Of a stretch of 64,000 nt of DNA, positions 35,010 to 43,450 are shown one piece after another (the stretch's first letter is position 1; every line of letters begins with the position of its first letter). Below the pieces are notes generated by a model. That model did not search any database and was not told the DNA's origin. It worked only from the letters and a program-made list of their open reading frames with translations. The DNA lies in assembly GCA_017408915.1 (NCBI GenBank), contig JAFQTS010000020.1:24496-88495 (forward strand), given 5' to 3'. Made by a program: the position numbers and the translations under genes. Origin of the DNA: Oscillospiraceae bacterium (lineage in GTDB: Bacteria; Bacillota; Clostridia; Oscillospirales; Oscillospiraceae).

Positions 35010-36077
35010 TTATGTGCCGCTCTCTTGCAGGCGCTGTGCCTGCTCGGCGGTAGTCAGTGCATCAATGATGCTATCCAAATCGCCGTCCATGACAGTGGCG
35101 ATGTTGAAATTCTTGTTATCTCCCGTCAGACGGTGATCGGTCACGCGGTTCTGGGGGAAGTTGTAGGTGCGGATCTTGCCGCTGCGGTCGCCGCTGCCCA
35201 CCTGCTGCTTGCGCTCTTGGGCAATGGCGGCGTTCTGCTTCTCCAGCTCTGCCTCGTACAGGCGGGAGCGGAGAATTTTCATGGCCCGCTCACGGTTCTT
35301 ATGCTGGCTGCGCTCGTCCTGGCACTCCACCACCGTGCCTGTGGGCAGATGGGTAATGCGGATGGCGGACTCCGTCTTATTGACGTGCTGACCGCCTGCG
35401 CCCGAGGAGCGGTAGGTGTCGATCTGCAGCTCGGAAGGGTCAATAGTGAACTCCACTTCCTCCGCCTCGGGCATGACCGCCACAGTGGCGGCAGAGGTCT
35501 GAATACGACCCGAGGACTCCGTCTCGGGGACGCGCTGGACGCGGTGGGTGCCCGCCTCGAACTTCAAACGGGAATAAGCGCCTGCGCCCTCCACGGTAGC
35601 CACCACTTCCTTCACGCCGCCCAGCTCCGTCTCGTTGATGGAGACGATGTCCATGGAAAAACCGCGGCGCTCGGCATACATGGTGTACATACGCAGCAGG
35701 TCTGCGGCAAACAGCGCCCCCTCTTCCCCGCCGATGCCTGCGCGGATCTCCAAGACCACATTTTTGTTGTCGTTGGGATCACGGGGCAGCAGGAGGATTT
35801 TGACCTCCTCCAGCAGTTCCTCACGGCGTGCCTTGGCCTCTTGGAGTTCTTCCTGTGCCAGTTCCCGCAGTTCGCTGTCGGAGAGCATCTCCGTAGCTTG
35901 GGCGATGGCATCGTCGCACGCCACCAGAGCGCGGTAGACCTCCACCACGGGAGTCAACTCCTTCTGCTCACGGGACAGCTTCGTTAAGGCCTCGCGGTCA
36001 GAATAGACGGTGGGGTCGGCGAGGCTTTCCTCCACTTGGGCGAGACGCTGGGCAATGGCCTTCAGCTTATCAACCAT
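35010..36077 (-). CDS. prfA: Peptide chain release factor 1
   Basis: 355 residues. It recognises UAA and UAG stop codons and releases the peptide. The peptidyl-hydrolysis motif is RSSGAGGQHVNKTESAIRI and the codon-recognition loop lies in the PETESSGRIQTS region; the family end (IRTYNFPQNRVTDHRL) is present. The methyltransferase prmC, often its neighbour, is not adjacent here. Start overlaps the flavodoxin gene end by 8 bases. Confidence 0.97.
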   Translation of the reverse strand: MVDKLKAIAQRLAQVEESLADPTVYSDREALTKLSREQKELTPVVEVYRALVACDDAIAQATEMLSDSELRELAQEELQEAKARREELLEEVKILLLPRDPNDNKNVVLEIRAGIGGEEGALFAADLLRMYTMYAERRGFSMDIVSINETELGGVKEVVATVEGAGAYSRLKFEAGTHRVQRVPETESSGRIQTSAATVAVMPEAEEVEFTIDPSELQIDTYRSSGAGGQHVNKTESAIRITHLPTGTVVECQDERSQHKNRERAMKILRSRLYEAELEKQNAAIAQERKQQVGSGDRSGKIRTYNFPQNRVTDHRLTGDNKNFNIATVMDGDLDSIIDALTTAEQAQRLQESGT

Positions 36078-36564
36078 TGTTCTCCTCCAAATACTGCTTC
36101 ACGTCACCGACAAACTTATCGCGCCAGAAGGCGTAGCCCACACTGCCGGGTTGGAGAGACACTTCGAACATGTGCTTCTCCTTTGTGTAGAGATCCATCT
36201 GATCGTATACACTCTCACAGCGGCGGGTACCGCTGCGGGTGATGACGTAGCTGACGCGGCTCATCTCCAAACCACGGCGCTTCAAAAGGCCGCGGATGGG
36301 GCTGGCGCAGCGACCCGCCCACACAGGGCTGCCCACGATGACCATCTTGTACTCCTCAATGGGCTTGTCCGTAGTAAAGGGCTTCAAAGGCGCAGTGGAG
36401 CGGCGCATGGCATCACGACCCGCACTCATAAAGCCGCTGAAGCCATTGCGATCGGCACCATCATCGATGGCCACGATCTCCGCATCCAGCTGCTGGGCGA
36501 TCTCCTTCATGGCACGGCGGGTGTTGCCGCTGAAAGAGTAATAGATACACAAAACATCACTCAT
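36070..36564 (-). CDS. Flavodoxin-family protein
   Basis: 164 residues. The FMN phosphate-binding loop is YYSFSGNTRRAMKEIA near the N-terminus, and a later MVIVGSPVWAGRCASPIRG fits the second FMN loop. It is probably a small electron carrier or quinone-type reductase. The ATG at 36564 overlaps the ABC-F stop by 4 bases; the longer frame upstream lies inside the ABC-F gene in another frame and is not used. It could accept electrons from PFOR, but that is only inference. Confidence 0.88.
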   Translation of the reverse strand: MSDVLCIYYSFSGNTRRAMKEIAQQLDAEIVAIDDGADRNGFSGFMSAGRDAMRRSTAPLKPFTTDKPIEEYKMVIVGSPVWAGRCASPIRGLLKRRGLEMSRVSYVITRSGTRRCESVYDQMDLYTKEKHMFEVSLQPGSVGYAFWRDKFVGDVKQYLEENNG

Positions 36565-38468
36565 ACTTCGTTTTCCTCCAATACAAGGGACAGTTCCTCC
36601 CAGCGCAGCATCTCCTGCTCCAAAAGTTCCTCCGTCTCCTGTTTTTGCTGAAATAGTTCTCCCAGTTTTTCCGCGTCGCAGGCGTACTGCTCCATCTCCG
36701 CATCCAGTGCGGCGATGGCTTTTTCCAGCTTGCCGATGGCGGTCTCGCAGATGGTGAGCTGCCGCCGCGCGGCGCGCTGATTGCGGTTTTCGCTGCGGAC
36801 GCGGGTATCCCCCTTCTTCTCGGGGGCGGCGGTGACCACGGGCTTTTCCCGCGCCTCCGCCTCCTTCACACTGCGGTACTGGGCAAAGCCCATGGGGTAG
36901 TCGGTAATGGTGCCGTCTGCCAGTTCCCACACGCGGGTGGCGAAACGGTTGATGAAATAGCGGTCGTGGCTGACGAAGAGGAGGGTGCCGTCAAAGGCCT
37001 CCACCGCCTCCTCGATCCACTCGCGGCTGTCGATATCCAAATGGTTGGTAGGCTCGTCGAGAATAAGGAAATTGATCTCCTCATCCATCAGCATACAAAG
37101 GCGCAGACGGCTCATTTCACCGCCCGAGAGGACGGACACGCTCTTAAACACATCTTCGCCGCGGAACTGATAGGACGCGAGACGATTGCGCGCGCTCTGG
37201 GTGCTCAAGTTCTTCTTGGCATAGAGCATGGTATCCACCAAGTTGCGGTTGGGGTCATCAAAGTGGATGATCTGCTCTAAGTACGCCGAGCGGACGGAAG
37301 GGCCAACCTTCACGTTGCCGCGGTCAGCATCCTCACGACCAGTAAGGATATTGAGCAAGGTCGTCTTACCTGTGCCGTTTTCGCCCACAAGAGCAATACG
37401 CTCACCGCCCTCAATGCGGAGATAGATGTCGGAGAACAACGTGCGGTCATCAAAGGACTTGGTAAGGCCTTTAATCTGCAAGATCTCATCGCCGTGGAAC
37501 TCGCGGCTGGCAAAGCGGGCATCCATCTTGCGACCCTTGGTGGGCTTTGCGGTGGTGCGCATACGCTCAATGCGCTTTTCCATGCTGAAAGCACGCTTAT
37601 AGAGGTCATCGTTTCCCATGAACGCCCACAATCGGGTACGCTCGATGGCCTCTTCCAACTGCTTGATCTTAGCCTGTTCCTTCAAGTACTGCTTCATGCG
37701 CTCTTGATAGCGCCGCTCTTTTTCCACAGCGTAAAAGCTGTAGTTACCCGAATAGAACTCCGCCTGTCCGTTCTCGATCTCGATGATGCGGGAGACGGTG
37801 CGGTCGAGGAAATAGCGGTCGTGGCTGATGGTGACCACCGTGCCGCGGAACTTGCGGAGATATTCCTCCAGCCATTCCGTAGCCTGCAAATCCAAATGGT
37901 TGGTAGGCTCGTCCAGCAGGAGGATGTCCGTATCCTCCAAAATAAGGCGTCCTAAGTTCACACGGGTCTTTTCACCGCCCGAAAGCTGATCGAAAAGCTG
38001 GGCGCGCATCTCAGAAGAGATGGCAAGACCTGCCGCCACCTTGTTCTTGGCGGTCTGGGTATCGTAGCCACCCAGTGCCTCAAACCGCGCCGTCAGTTCA
38101 CCGTAGCGGCGCAGAACCTCCTCGCCGCTCTCCCCTGCCGCCATGCGCTCGGTGAGGGAATCCATCTCCTCCTTGAGACGGAGAGTGCGTGCAAAGGCGC
38201 TCTCCAGCACATCCTCCACTGTATAGCCCACGGGGTAAACGGGGATCTGAGAAATGAGACCTACGCGGCGACCCGAGGCGATAACCACCTCGCCGCTGTC
38301 GGGCTCTAACTCTCCAGTCAGCAGTCGGAAGAGGGTACTCTTGCCCGCGCCGTTGCGACCCAGCAAGCCCACGCGCTCACCGCTGTCCACTTGGAAGGTG
38401 AGGCCATCCAATATTTTCTTTTCCAAATCAAAGGATTTCATTACATCCTTGACAGAAATATCTACCAT
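36561..38468 (-). CDS. ABC-F family ATPase
   Basis: 635 residues, two ABC cassettes and no membrane segment. Cassette 1: GRNGAGKST, LSGGEKTRVNLGRL, ILLLDEPTNHLDLQATEWLEEYL. The arm/linker region (about 240-320) is helical and charged. Cassette 2: GENGTGKTT, LSGGEMSRLRLCML, FLILDEPTNHLDIDSREWIEEAV. A C-terminal coiled tail (about 545-635) follows. ABC-F proteins bind the ribosomal E site; this resembles housekeeping YdiF-type members, though antibiotic protection cannot be ruled out. Confidence 0.95.
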   Translation of the reverse strand: MVDISVKDVMKSFDLEKKILDGLTFQVDSGERVGLLGRNGAGKSTLFRLLTGELEPDSGEVVIASGRRVGLISQIPVYPVGYTVEDVLESAFARTLRLKEEMDSLTERMAAGESGEEVLRRYGELTARFEALGGYDTQTAKNKVAAGLAISSEMRAQLFDQLSGGEKTRVNLGRLILEDTDILLLDEPTNHLDLQATEWLEEYLRKFRGTVVTISHDRYFLDRTVSRIIEIENGQAEFYSGNYSFYAVEKERRYQERMKQYLKEQAKIKQLEEAIERTRLWAFMGNDDLYKRAFSMEKRIERMRTTAKPTKGRKMDARFASREFHGDEILQIKGLTKSFDDRTLFSDIYLRIEGGERIALVGENGTGKTTLLNILTGREDADRGNVKVGPSVRSAYLEQIIHFDDPNRNLVDTMLYAKKNLSTQSARNRLASYQFRGEDVFKSVSVLSGGEMSRLRLCMLMDEEINFLILDEPTNHLDIDSREWIEEAVEAFDGTLLFVSHDRYFINRFATRVWELADGTITDYPMGFAQYRSVKEAEAREKPVVTAAPEKKGDTRVRSENRNQRAARRQLTICETAIGKLEKAIAALDAEMEQYACDAEKLGELFQQKQETEELLEQEMLRWEELSLVLEENEV

Positions 38469-38474
38469 TGTTTC

Positions 38475-39827
38475 TTACGCTTGTTCCAATTCCTTTACAA
38501 TTTTGGGGAAATTCATGGCGTGGGAGGCCTTCACCAATACGGCAGTACCGTCGGTGAACTGCTCCACGATGGTGGGTAGTGCCTCCTCCAGCGTGGCAAA
38601 CCACAGGGCATCGGCGTTACCCGCAAGGATGGCGCGGGACTTCTCCCCCACTGCCACCACGGTATCAATCTTCAGCTTCGCCGTCAGTGCGCCGATCTCG
38701 CGGTGTGCCTGCTCCGTCAGTGCACCCAGTTCGCCCATGTCCCCCAGCACCGCCATGCGGCGGGGTACATCGGTCTTGGCGAGGGTCTCCAACGCCTGCG
38801 CCATAGCTTGGGGGTTGGCGTTGTAGCAGTCATCGATAATGATGCGGCTATCTTTCCGCACCACACGCATACGGCTGCCCACGGAAGTGTAGGCGGCGAT
38901 ACCACGGACGATCTCCTCCTCCGTAAGGCCGAGGTGTTCGCCCACCGCCACCGCCATAGAGGCGGGATAAATCATAAACGCACCGGGGGACGGAATATGC
39001 ACGGCGTAAGTCGCCTTCTCCGTGGTGATGGTGCAGTCCATACCCTCGATGCCACGCTCTGCAATGTCGCTGACGCGGACGTGGCAGTTCTCCCCCTTGC
39101 CGCACAGCACGGTGCGGAAATTGGGGCGCAGCTCACGAAGGAGGGCATCATCGCCATTTAAGATGGCAAGGCCATCGGGATTGAGATTATCGAAAATCTC
39201 GCTCTTGGCCTGCAATACGCCCAAGCGTGTGCCGCCCAAGTTCTCCACATGGGCGTCTCCCACATTGGTGATGATGGCCACATCGGGGCGCACCATGTCG
39301 CCCAAGTAGCGGATCTCGTCAAAATGATTCATGCCCGTTTCGATGACAGCGGCCTTGTGTTCATCATCGAGGCGCAGCAGCGTTTGGGGCGTACCGATGG
39401 CGTTATTGAAGTTGGCCTCCGTTTTCAACGTGGAAAACTTTTGGCTCAGCACCGAGGCCACCATCTCCTTGGTGGTGGTCTTACCCGCAGAGCCTGTAAT
39501 CTGCACCATGGGGATGGGGAACTCACCGCGATACCAAGAGGCCAGCGCCTTCAGCGCCAAGAGGGTATCCTCCACGAGAATGTAGAACTTCCCCTCCACC
39601 GTGTTAAAGGGCAGCTTTGTAGTGAAGCAGCCCGCCGCGCCGCTTTGGAGCGCCATCTCGATATAATCATGACCGTCAAAGCGCTCACCCACCAGCGGGA
39701 TAAAGAGCGCGCCCTCTTCGATCTTACGGCTGTCGGTGGTGACGGCGCTCACCATCATGTCTGCATCGCCCTGCAATAAAGCACCCTTCACCGCAAGGCA
39801 AATATCCATCACACTGTAGGCTTTCAT
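38475..39827 (-). CDS. murF: UDP-MurNAc-tripeptide--D-Ala-D-Ala ligase MurF
   Basis: 450 residues. It adds the D-Ala-D-Ala dipeptide to the muropeptide precursor in the cytoplasm. Motifs: N-terminal DSRKIEEGALFIPLVGERFDGHDYI, P-loop TGSAGKTTTKEMVASVL, ANFNNAIGTPQTLL, ETGMNHFDEIRYL, ITNVGDAHVENLG, and C-terminal DDCYNANPQAMAQALETL. The start overlaps the ddl stop by 4 bases, so the enzyme and the supplier of its substrate are coupled. Confidence 0.97.
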   Translation of the reverse strand: MKAYSVMDICLAVKGALLQGDADMMVSAVTTDSRKIEEGALFIPLVGERFDGHDYIEMALQSGAAGCFTTKLPFNTVEGKFYILVEDTLLALKALASWYRGEFPIPMVQITGSAGKTTTKEMVASVLSQKFSTLKTEANFNNAIGTPQTLLRLDDEHKAAVIETGMNHFDEIRYLGDMVRPDVAIITNVGDAHVENLGGTRLGVLQAKSEIFDNLNPDGLAILNGDDALLRELRPNFRTVLCGKGENCHVRVSDIAERGIEGMDCTITTEKATYAVHIPSPGAFMIYPASMAVAVGEHLGLTEEEIVRGIAAYTSVGSRMRVVRKDSRIIIDDCYNANPQAMAQALETLAKTDVPRRMAVLGDMGELGALTEQAHREIGALTAKLKIDTVVAVGEKSRAILAGNADALWFATLEEALPTIVEQFTDGTAVLVKASHAMNFPKIVKELEQA

Positions 39828-40885
39828 ACACGCTCTGCCTTTCTTACTGCCAGAGAATCCAGCACGATCTTTTCACACAGGTCACCGTAGCTAATGCCCA
39901 CTGCCGCCGCCTCTTGGGGCACGAGACTGGTGGGGGTCATGCCGGGCAGGGTGTTGATCTCCAAGCACCAGCCGTTGCCGTCTTGATCGAGAATGAAGTC
40001 AGCGCGGGAATAGACATCGAGACCCAAGCCCTTATGAAGGCGCACGGCCATCTCGCCCAACTGACGCTGCTCTTCCTCGGTGATAGGCGCGGGGCAGATC
40101 TCCACTGCGCCGCCCTTTTGGTACTTGGACTCATAGTCGAAATACTCGCCCTTGGGGATGATCTCCACGCCGGGGAGATAGGTATCTCCCAGCACTGCCA
40201 CGTTGATCTCGCGACCGTAGATCTTCTTCTCCACCACCACATGACCGCCGAAGTGGAGCAGGTCGCGGAGGGCCTTATCCAGCTCTTCCTTCGTATCGGG
40301 CAGGGCAACGCCGATGGAGCTGCCACCGTTGACCACCTTCACGGCGCAGGGCACTTCCAGTTTCTCCACCAAGGCGGGGATGTCCGCTTCGGTATAGTAC
40401 ACATCATGCCAAGGGGCGGTGCGGATACCGAGGGAATCCATCATCCGCTTGGTGACAGCCTTATCCATAGCCATGCCGCTGCTGAGATAGTCAGAGCCCG
40501 TGTAGGGCACGCCCAGCAGGTCGAGGGTGGCTTGAATGCGGCCATCCTCGCCGTTAGCGCCGTGCATGGCGAGGAACACAATGTCCGCCATAGCACAGAC
40601 CGTCAGCACATCCTTGCCGATGACGGAAGGACTCTTATCCTTACGGGCGGCGCGGACAGCCTCCAAATCGGGGGCCACCGTTTCAATGGCGGCATGGCTC
40701 AACAATCCATCGGGAGCATCGAAAATGGTGGCGAGGTCGCCCTCATAGTCCTCAAGACCCATGAACATATCCACAAAAATAGCTTGGTGACCCTTCTCAC
40801 GAAGGGCGCGGCACACGCCGCTGCCGCTGACGAGGCCCACATGGCGCTCGGTACAGAAGCCACCGGATAACACAACGATCTTCAT
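39824..40885 (-). CDS. ddl: D-alanine--D-alanine ligase
   Basis: 353 residues. ATP-grasp enzyme making D-Ala-D-Ala for the cell wall. Motifs: VLSGGFCTERHVGLVSG at the N-terminus, HGANGEDGRIQATLDLLGVPYTGSD, GGSSIGVAL, and near the end RADFILDQDGNGWCLEINTLPGMTPTSLVPQEAAAVGISY. The omega-loop region EYFDYESKYQKGG keeps the Lys-Tyr typical of D-Ala-D-Ala rather than D-Ala-D-Lac enzymes. The start at 40885 has GGGAGGA; seven upstream codons have no ribosome site. First gene of the eight-gene operon to 31918. Confidence 0.96.
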   Translation of the reverse strand: MKIVVLSGGFCTERHVGLVSGSGVCRALREKGHQAIFVDMFMGLEDYEGDLATIFDAPDGLLSHAAIETVAPDLEAVRAARKDKSPSVIGKDVLTVCAMADIVFLAMHGANGEDGRIQATLDLLGVPYTGSDYLSSGMAMDKAVTKRMMDSLGIRTAPWHDVYYTEADIPALVEKLEVPCAVKVVNGGSSIGVALPDTKEELDKALRDLLHFGGHVVVEKKIYGREINVAVLGDTYLPGVEIIPKGEYFDYESKYQKGGAVEICPAPITEEEQRQLGEMAVRLHKGLGLDVYSRADFILDQDGNGWCLEINTLPGMTPTSLVPQEAAAVGISYGDLCEKIVLDSLAVRKAERV

Positions 40886-40905
40886 AGGTCTGTTCCTCCC
40901 TTTCA

Positions 40906-40976
40906 CTCGGACAAATCCGAGAACAAAACATACGATTACAATTTATCAGTATACCATATTTTCTCACCGATGACAA
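40906..40976 (-). promoter_or_regulatory. Promoter and leader hairpin of the ddl operon
   Basis: Minus strand: -35 TTGTCA (40971-40976), 17 bases, -10 TATACT (40948-40953). The leader contains a 6-bp hairpin CTCGGA/TCCGAG (40906-40921) with a 4-base loop, immediately before the ribosome site. Confidence 0.7.
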
Positions 40977-41004
40977 CATGCTTTTGTGGTGAGAAATGGC
41001 AGAA

Positions 41005-41038
41005 AAAACCGCCCCGAGCCTTGGCTCGGAGCGGTTTT
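41005..41038 (-). terminator. Terminator of glnS
   Basis: AAAACCGC-TCCGAGCC and GGCTCGG-GGCGGTTTT form a long stem with one mismatch, followed by TTTTTT on the minus strand, 8 bases after the glnS stop. Confidence 0.85.
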
Positions 41039-41046
41039 GTGAATTT

Positions 41047-42786
41047 TTACTTCTTGAAGCTGTCCTTCAGAGACACGCTGCGGTTAAAGACCATGTGATC
41101 GGCGGTGCTGTCGCGGTTATCGAGGCAGAAATAGCCCATGCGCATGAACTGGAAGGTCGGTGCGTTCACGCCGGTGCGATTGTCCACCTTGTCAAACTCT
41201 GCTGCCACGCGGGCCATCTCGGGCTCCACCTTGCAGCCCTGCAAAACGGTGAGGCTCTCGGGGTTGAGGCAGTCGAGGAAGTTCTTGTCGGGACCGTCGG
41301 GCTGAGCGTCGGAGAAGAGGTTGTCGTACAAACGCACCTCAGCATCCACGCAGTTGTTGGCATCCACCCAGTGGATGGTGGCACCCTTGACCTTGCGGCC
41401 ATCGGCGGGATTGCCGCCGCGGGACTCGGGATCGTACTCGCACAGCACTTCCACCACGTTTCCATTCTCATCCTTCACGCAGCCGGTGCAGCGGATGAGG
41501 TAAGCGCCCTTCAAGCGGCACTCAAGACCCTCGGGAGAGAGGCGCTTATACTTGGGCACAGGCACTTCCATAAAGTCGTCAGCCTCGATCCACAGGTTGC
41601 GGGAGAAGGTGATCTCATGGGTACCCTGCTCGGGAGCCGTGGGGTTATTCTCCACGGAGAAGGTCTCGCTCTGACCCTCGGGATAGTTGGTGACCGTCAG
41701 CTTCACGGGGTGCAGAACCGCCATGGTACGCTCGGCGTTGGCGTTGAGATCCTCGCGGAGGCAGAACTCCAAGGTGCCGTACTCGATGACGCTGGGGGTC
41801 TTACCCACACCGATCATCTCGCAGAAATTGCGGATGGAGCGGGCGGTATAGCCACGGCGGCGCAGGCCGCACAGGGTGGGCATACGGGGATCGTCCCAAC
41901 CGGAGACGCGGCCCTCCTCCACCAGCTGGCGGAGCTTACGCTTGGACATGACGGTGTGGTCGATGCCGAGGCGGGCGAACTCGATCTGACGGGGCTTATG
42001 ATAGGGGATGGAAACGTTGTTCACCACCCAGTCATACAGGGGACGATGATCCTCATACTCCAAGGAGCAGAGGCTGTGGGTGATACCCTCCAGGGCATCC
42101 TGAATGGGATGGGCAAAGTCGTACATGGGGAACACGCACCAGCGCGTGCCCTGACGATGATGCTCAATGAAACGGATACGGTAGATGACGGGGTCGCGCA
42201 TATTGAAGTTGCCGGAGGCAAGGTCAATCTTGGCGCGGAGGGTCATTTTGCCCTCCTCCACCTCACCTGCGATCATCTTCTTGAACAGCTCACGGGTCTC
42301 TTCAATGGGACGGTCACGGTAGGGGGACACGGCGGGGATACCCACATCGCCGCGGTTGGCGCGGAACTCCTCGGGCGTCAGCTCGCAGACGTAGGCCAAG
42401 CCCTTGTCGATCAGCTCGAAAGCGTACTCCAAGGTCTTTTCAAAATAATCGGAGCCGTAGTAGAAACGGTCGCCCCAGTCGAAGCCCAGCCAGTGGATAT
42501 CCTGCTGAATGGCATCCACGTACTCGGTGTCCTCCTTGGCGGGGTTGGTATCGTCCATACGCAGGTTGCACAATCCGCCGTACTTCTCAGCAGTGCCGAA
42601 GTCGATGCACAGAGCCTTGCAGTGGCCGATATGGAGATAGCCGTTAGGCTCGGGAGGGAAACGGGTGTGAACAGTCATACCCTGGAACTGACCACCCTCT
42701 GCGATGTCCTCGTCGATAAAATTATGAATGAAGTTTTTGCTCTCGGAAACCTCCACGGTCTCGGGGGTCTTCATTTCCTCGGTCAT
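41047..42786 (-). CDS. glnS: Glutaminyl-tRNA synthetase
   Basis: 579 residues. Class I synthetase; the N-terminus VHTRFPPEPNGYLHIGHCKALCIDFG has the HIGH motif with the FPPEPNG lead-in that marks GlnRS rather than bacterial GluRS. MDDTNPAKEDTEYVDAI, GWDDPRMPTLCGLRRRGYTARSIRNF and the KMSKS-type VMSKRKL follow, then the two beta-barrel anticodon domains typical of GlnRS. Many Firmicutes lack this enzyme and use Glu-tRNA-Gln amidation; its presence points to an acquired gene now common in some Clostridia. Ribosome site CAAGGAGTG. Confidence 0.95.
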   Translation of the reverse strand: MTEEMKTPETVEVSESKNFIHNFIDEDIAEGGQFQGMTVHTRFPPEPNGYLHIGHCKALCIDFGTAEKYGGLCNLRMDDTNPAKEDTEYVDAIQQDIHWLGFDWGDRFYYGSDYFEKTLEYAFELIDKGLAYVCELTPEEFRANRGDVGIPAVSPYRDRPIEETRELFKKMIAGEVEEGKMTLRAKIDLASGNFNMRDPVIYRIRFIEHHRQGTRWCVFPMYDFAHPIQDALEGITHSLCSLEYEDHRPLYDWVVNNVSIPYHKPRQIEFARLGIDHTVMSKRKLRQLVEEGRVSGWDDPRMPTLCGLRRRGYTARSIRNFCEMIGVGKTPSVIEYGTLEFCLREDLNANAERTMAVLHPVKLTVTNYPEGQSETFSVENNPTAPEQGTHEITFSRNLWIEADDFMEVPVPKYKRLSPEGLECRLKGAYLIRCTGCVKDENGNVVEVLCEYDPESRGGNPADGRKVKGATIHWVDANNCVDAEVRLYDNLFSDAQPDGPDKNFLDCLNPESLTVLQGCKVEPEMARVAAEFDKVDNRTGVNAPTFQFMRMGYFCLDNRDSTADHMVFNRSVSLKDSFKK

Positions 42787-42838
42787 TCTCTCACACTCCT
42801 TGTGTCAATGATAGTTTTGCCATAAAGGCTGATTAGAT

Positions 42839-42867
42839 ATTATACGCCATAACTGGCGTAATTGCAA
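42839..42867 (-). promoter_or_regulatory. glnS promoter with an operator-like dyad in the spacer
   Basis: Minus strand: -35 TTGCAA (42862-42867), 17 bases, -10 TATAAT (42839-42844). A perfect 7-bp dyad TACGCCA-GTTA-TGGCGTA (42843-42860) fills the spacer almost exactly. A protein bound there would block RNA polymerase. Confidence 0.7.
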
Positions 42868-42874
42868 GATTTTT

Positions 42875-43450
42875 TCACATCTGCTCCCACTCTTCGCGGC
42901 TAAGGAGCAGATTCAGGGCTTCCAGCAAGCCCTTGGTGCTGATATGTTGAGGTAATTGCAGCTTTTTAATAAGCTCTGCCCTTCTTTGGGTGGAGTTAGG
43001 TCCAATAAACCCCTTCTCCATCAAGTCGGCGGAGGTGATACCCGCGCTTTCGCGAGGACTTTCCTCCCCCAAAATGGTAGCACCGCTGCGGCGCAGGGAG
43101 TCCAAAAGCTGGGCAGGGCTCATGCCCTCTACCCCTAATTTTCCCTCCTTGCCCCCCTTTTTCTTGCGGCGCTCCTTGCCGAAAATATCGGGGACATAGG
43201 CCTGCTTGATGGTCTCGGGCGGCAGCACGCCCTTGAGATAGTTGCGGATCACAAAGCCCGCGCCATCGGGGTCGGTCAGCAGCAGCACACCCTGCTTTTC
43301 CGCGAGGCGGCGAAGATAGTCCACCTTCTCCTTGTCGTTAAAGACCCCAAAGCCCTCGGTGGTGATGACGGTAGCATCCACCACCTGCAAGAGGGCGTTT
43401 TTATCGTAGCGACCCTCCACCACGATGACCTCTTTGATCTTCGGTTTCAT
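42875..43450 (-). CDS. rnmV: RNase M5-like Toprim protein
   Basis: 191 residues. The Toprim domain fills the N-terminal half: VIVVEGRYDKNALLQVVDATVITTEGFGVF (catalytic Glu) and LLTDPDGAGFVIRNYLKGVLP (acidic triad). A helical C-terminal domain follows. RNase M5 matures 5S rRNA in Firmicutes with the help of uL18. The match is to the M5/DUF4093 type; substrate specificity is inferred. The ATG overlaps the holA stop by 4 bases; upstream in-frame codons lie in holA. Confidence 0.85.
   Translation of the reverse strand: MKPKIKEVIVVEGRYDKNALLQVVDATVITTEGFGVFNDKEKVDYLRRLAEKQGVLLLTDPDGAGFVIRNYLKGVLPPETIKQAYVPDIFGKERRKKKGGKEGKLGVEGMSPAQLLDSLRRSGATILGEESPRESAGITSADLMEKGFIGPNSTQRRAELIKKLQLPQHISTKGLLEALNLLLSREEWEQM

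Noticed and set aside
36561-38468. ABC-F protein as an antibiotic-resistance determinant
   Set aside because: Its layout and its place in a ddl-murF-prfA operon fit a housekeeping ABC-F; nothing in the sequence points to resistance.
39824-40885. Ddl as a VanA-type D-Ala-D-Lac ligase
   Set aside because: The Lys-Tyr of the omega loop typical of D-Ala-D-Ala ligases is kept, and no vanH or vanX lies nearby.
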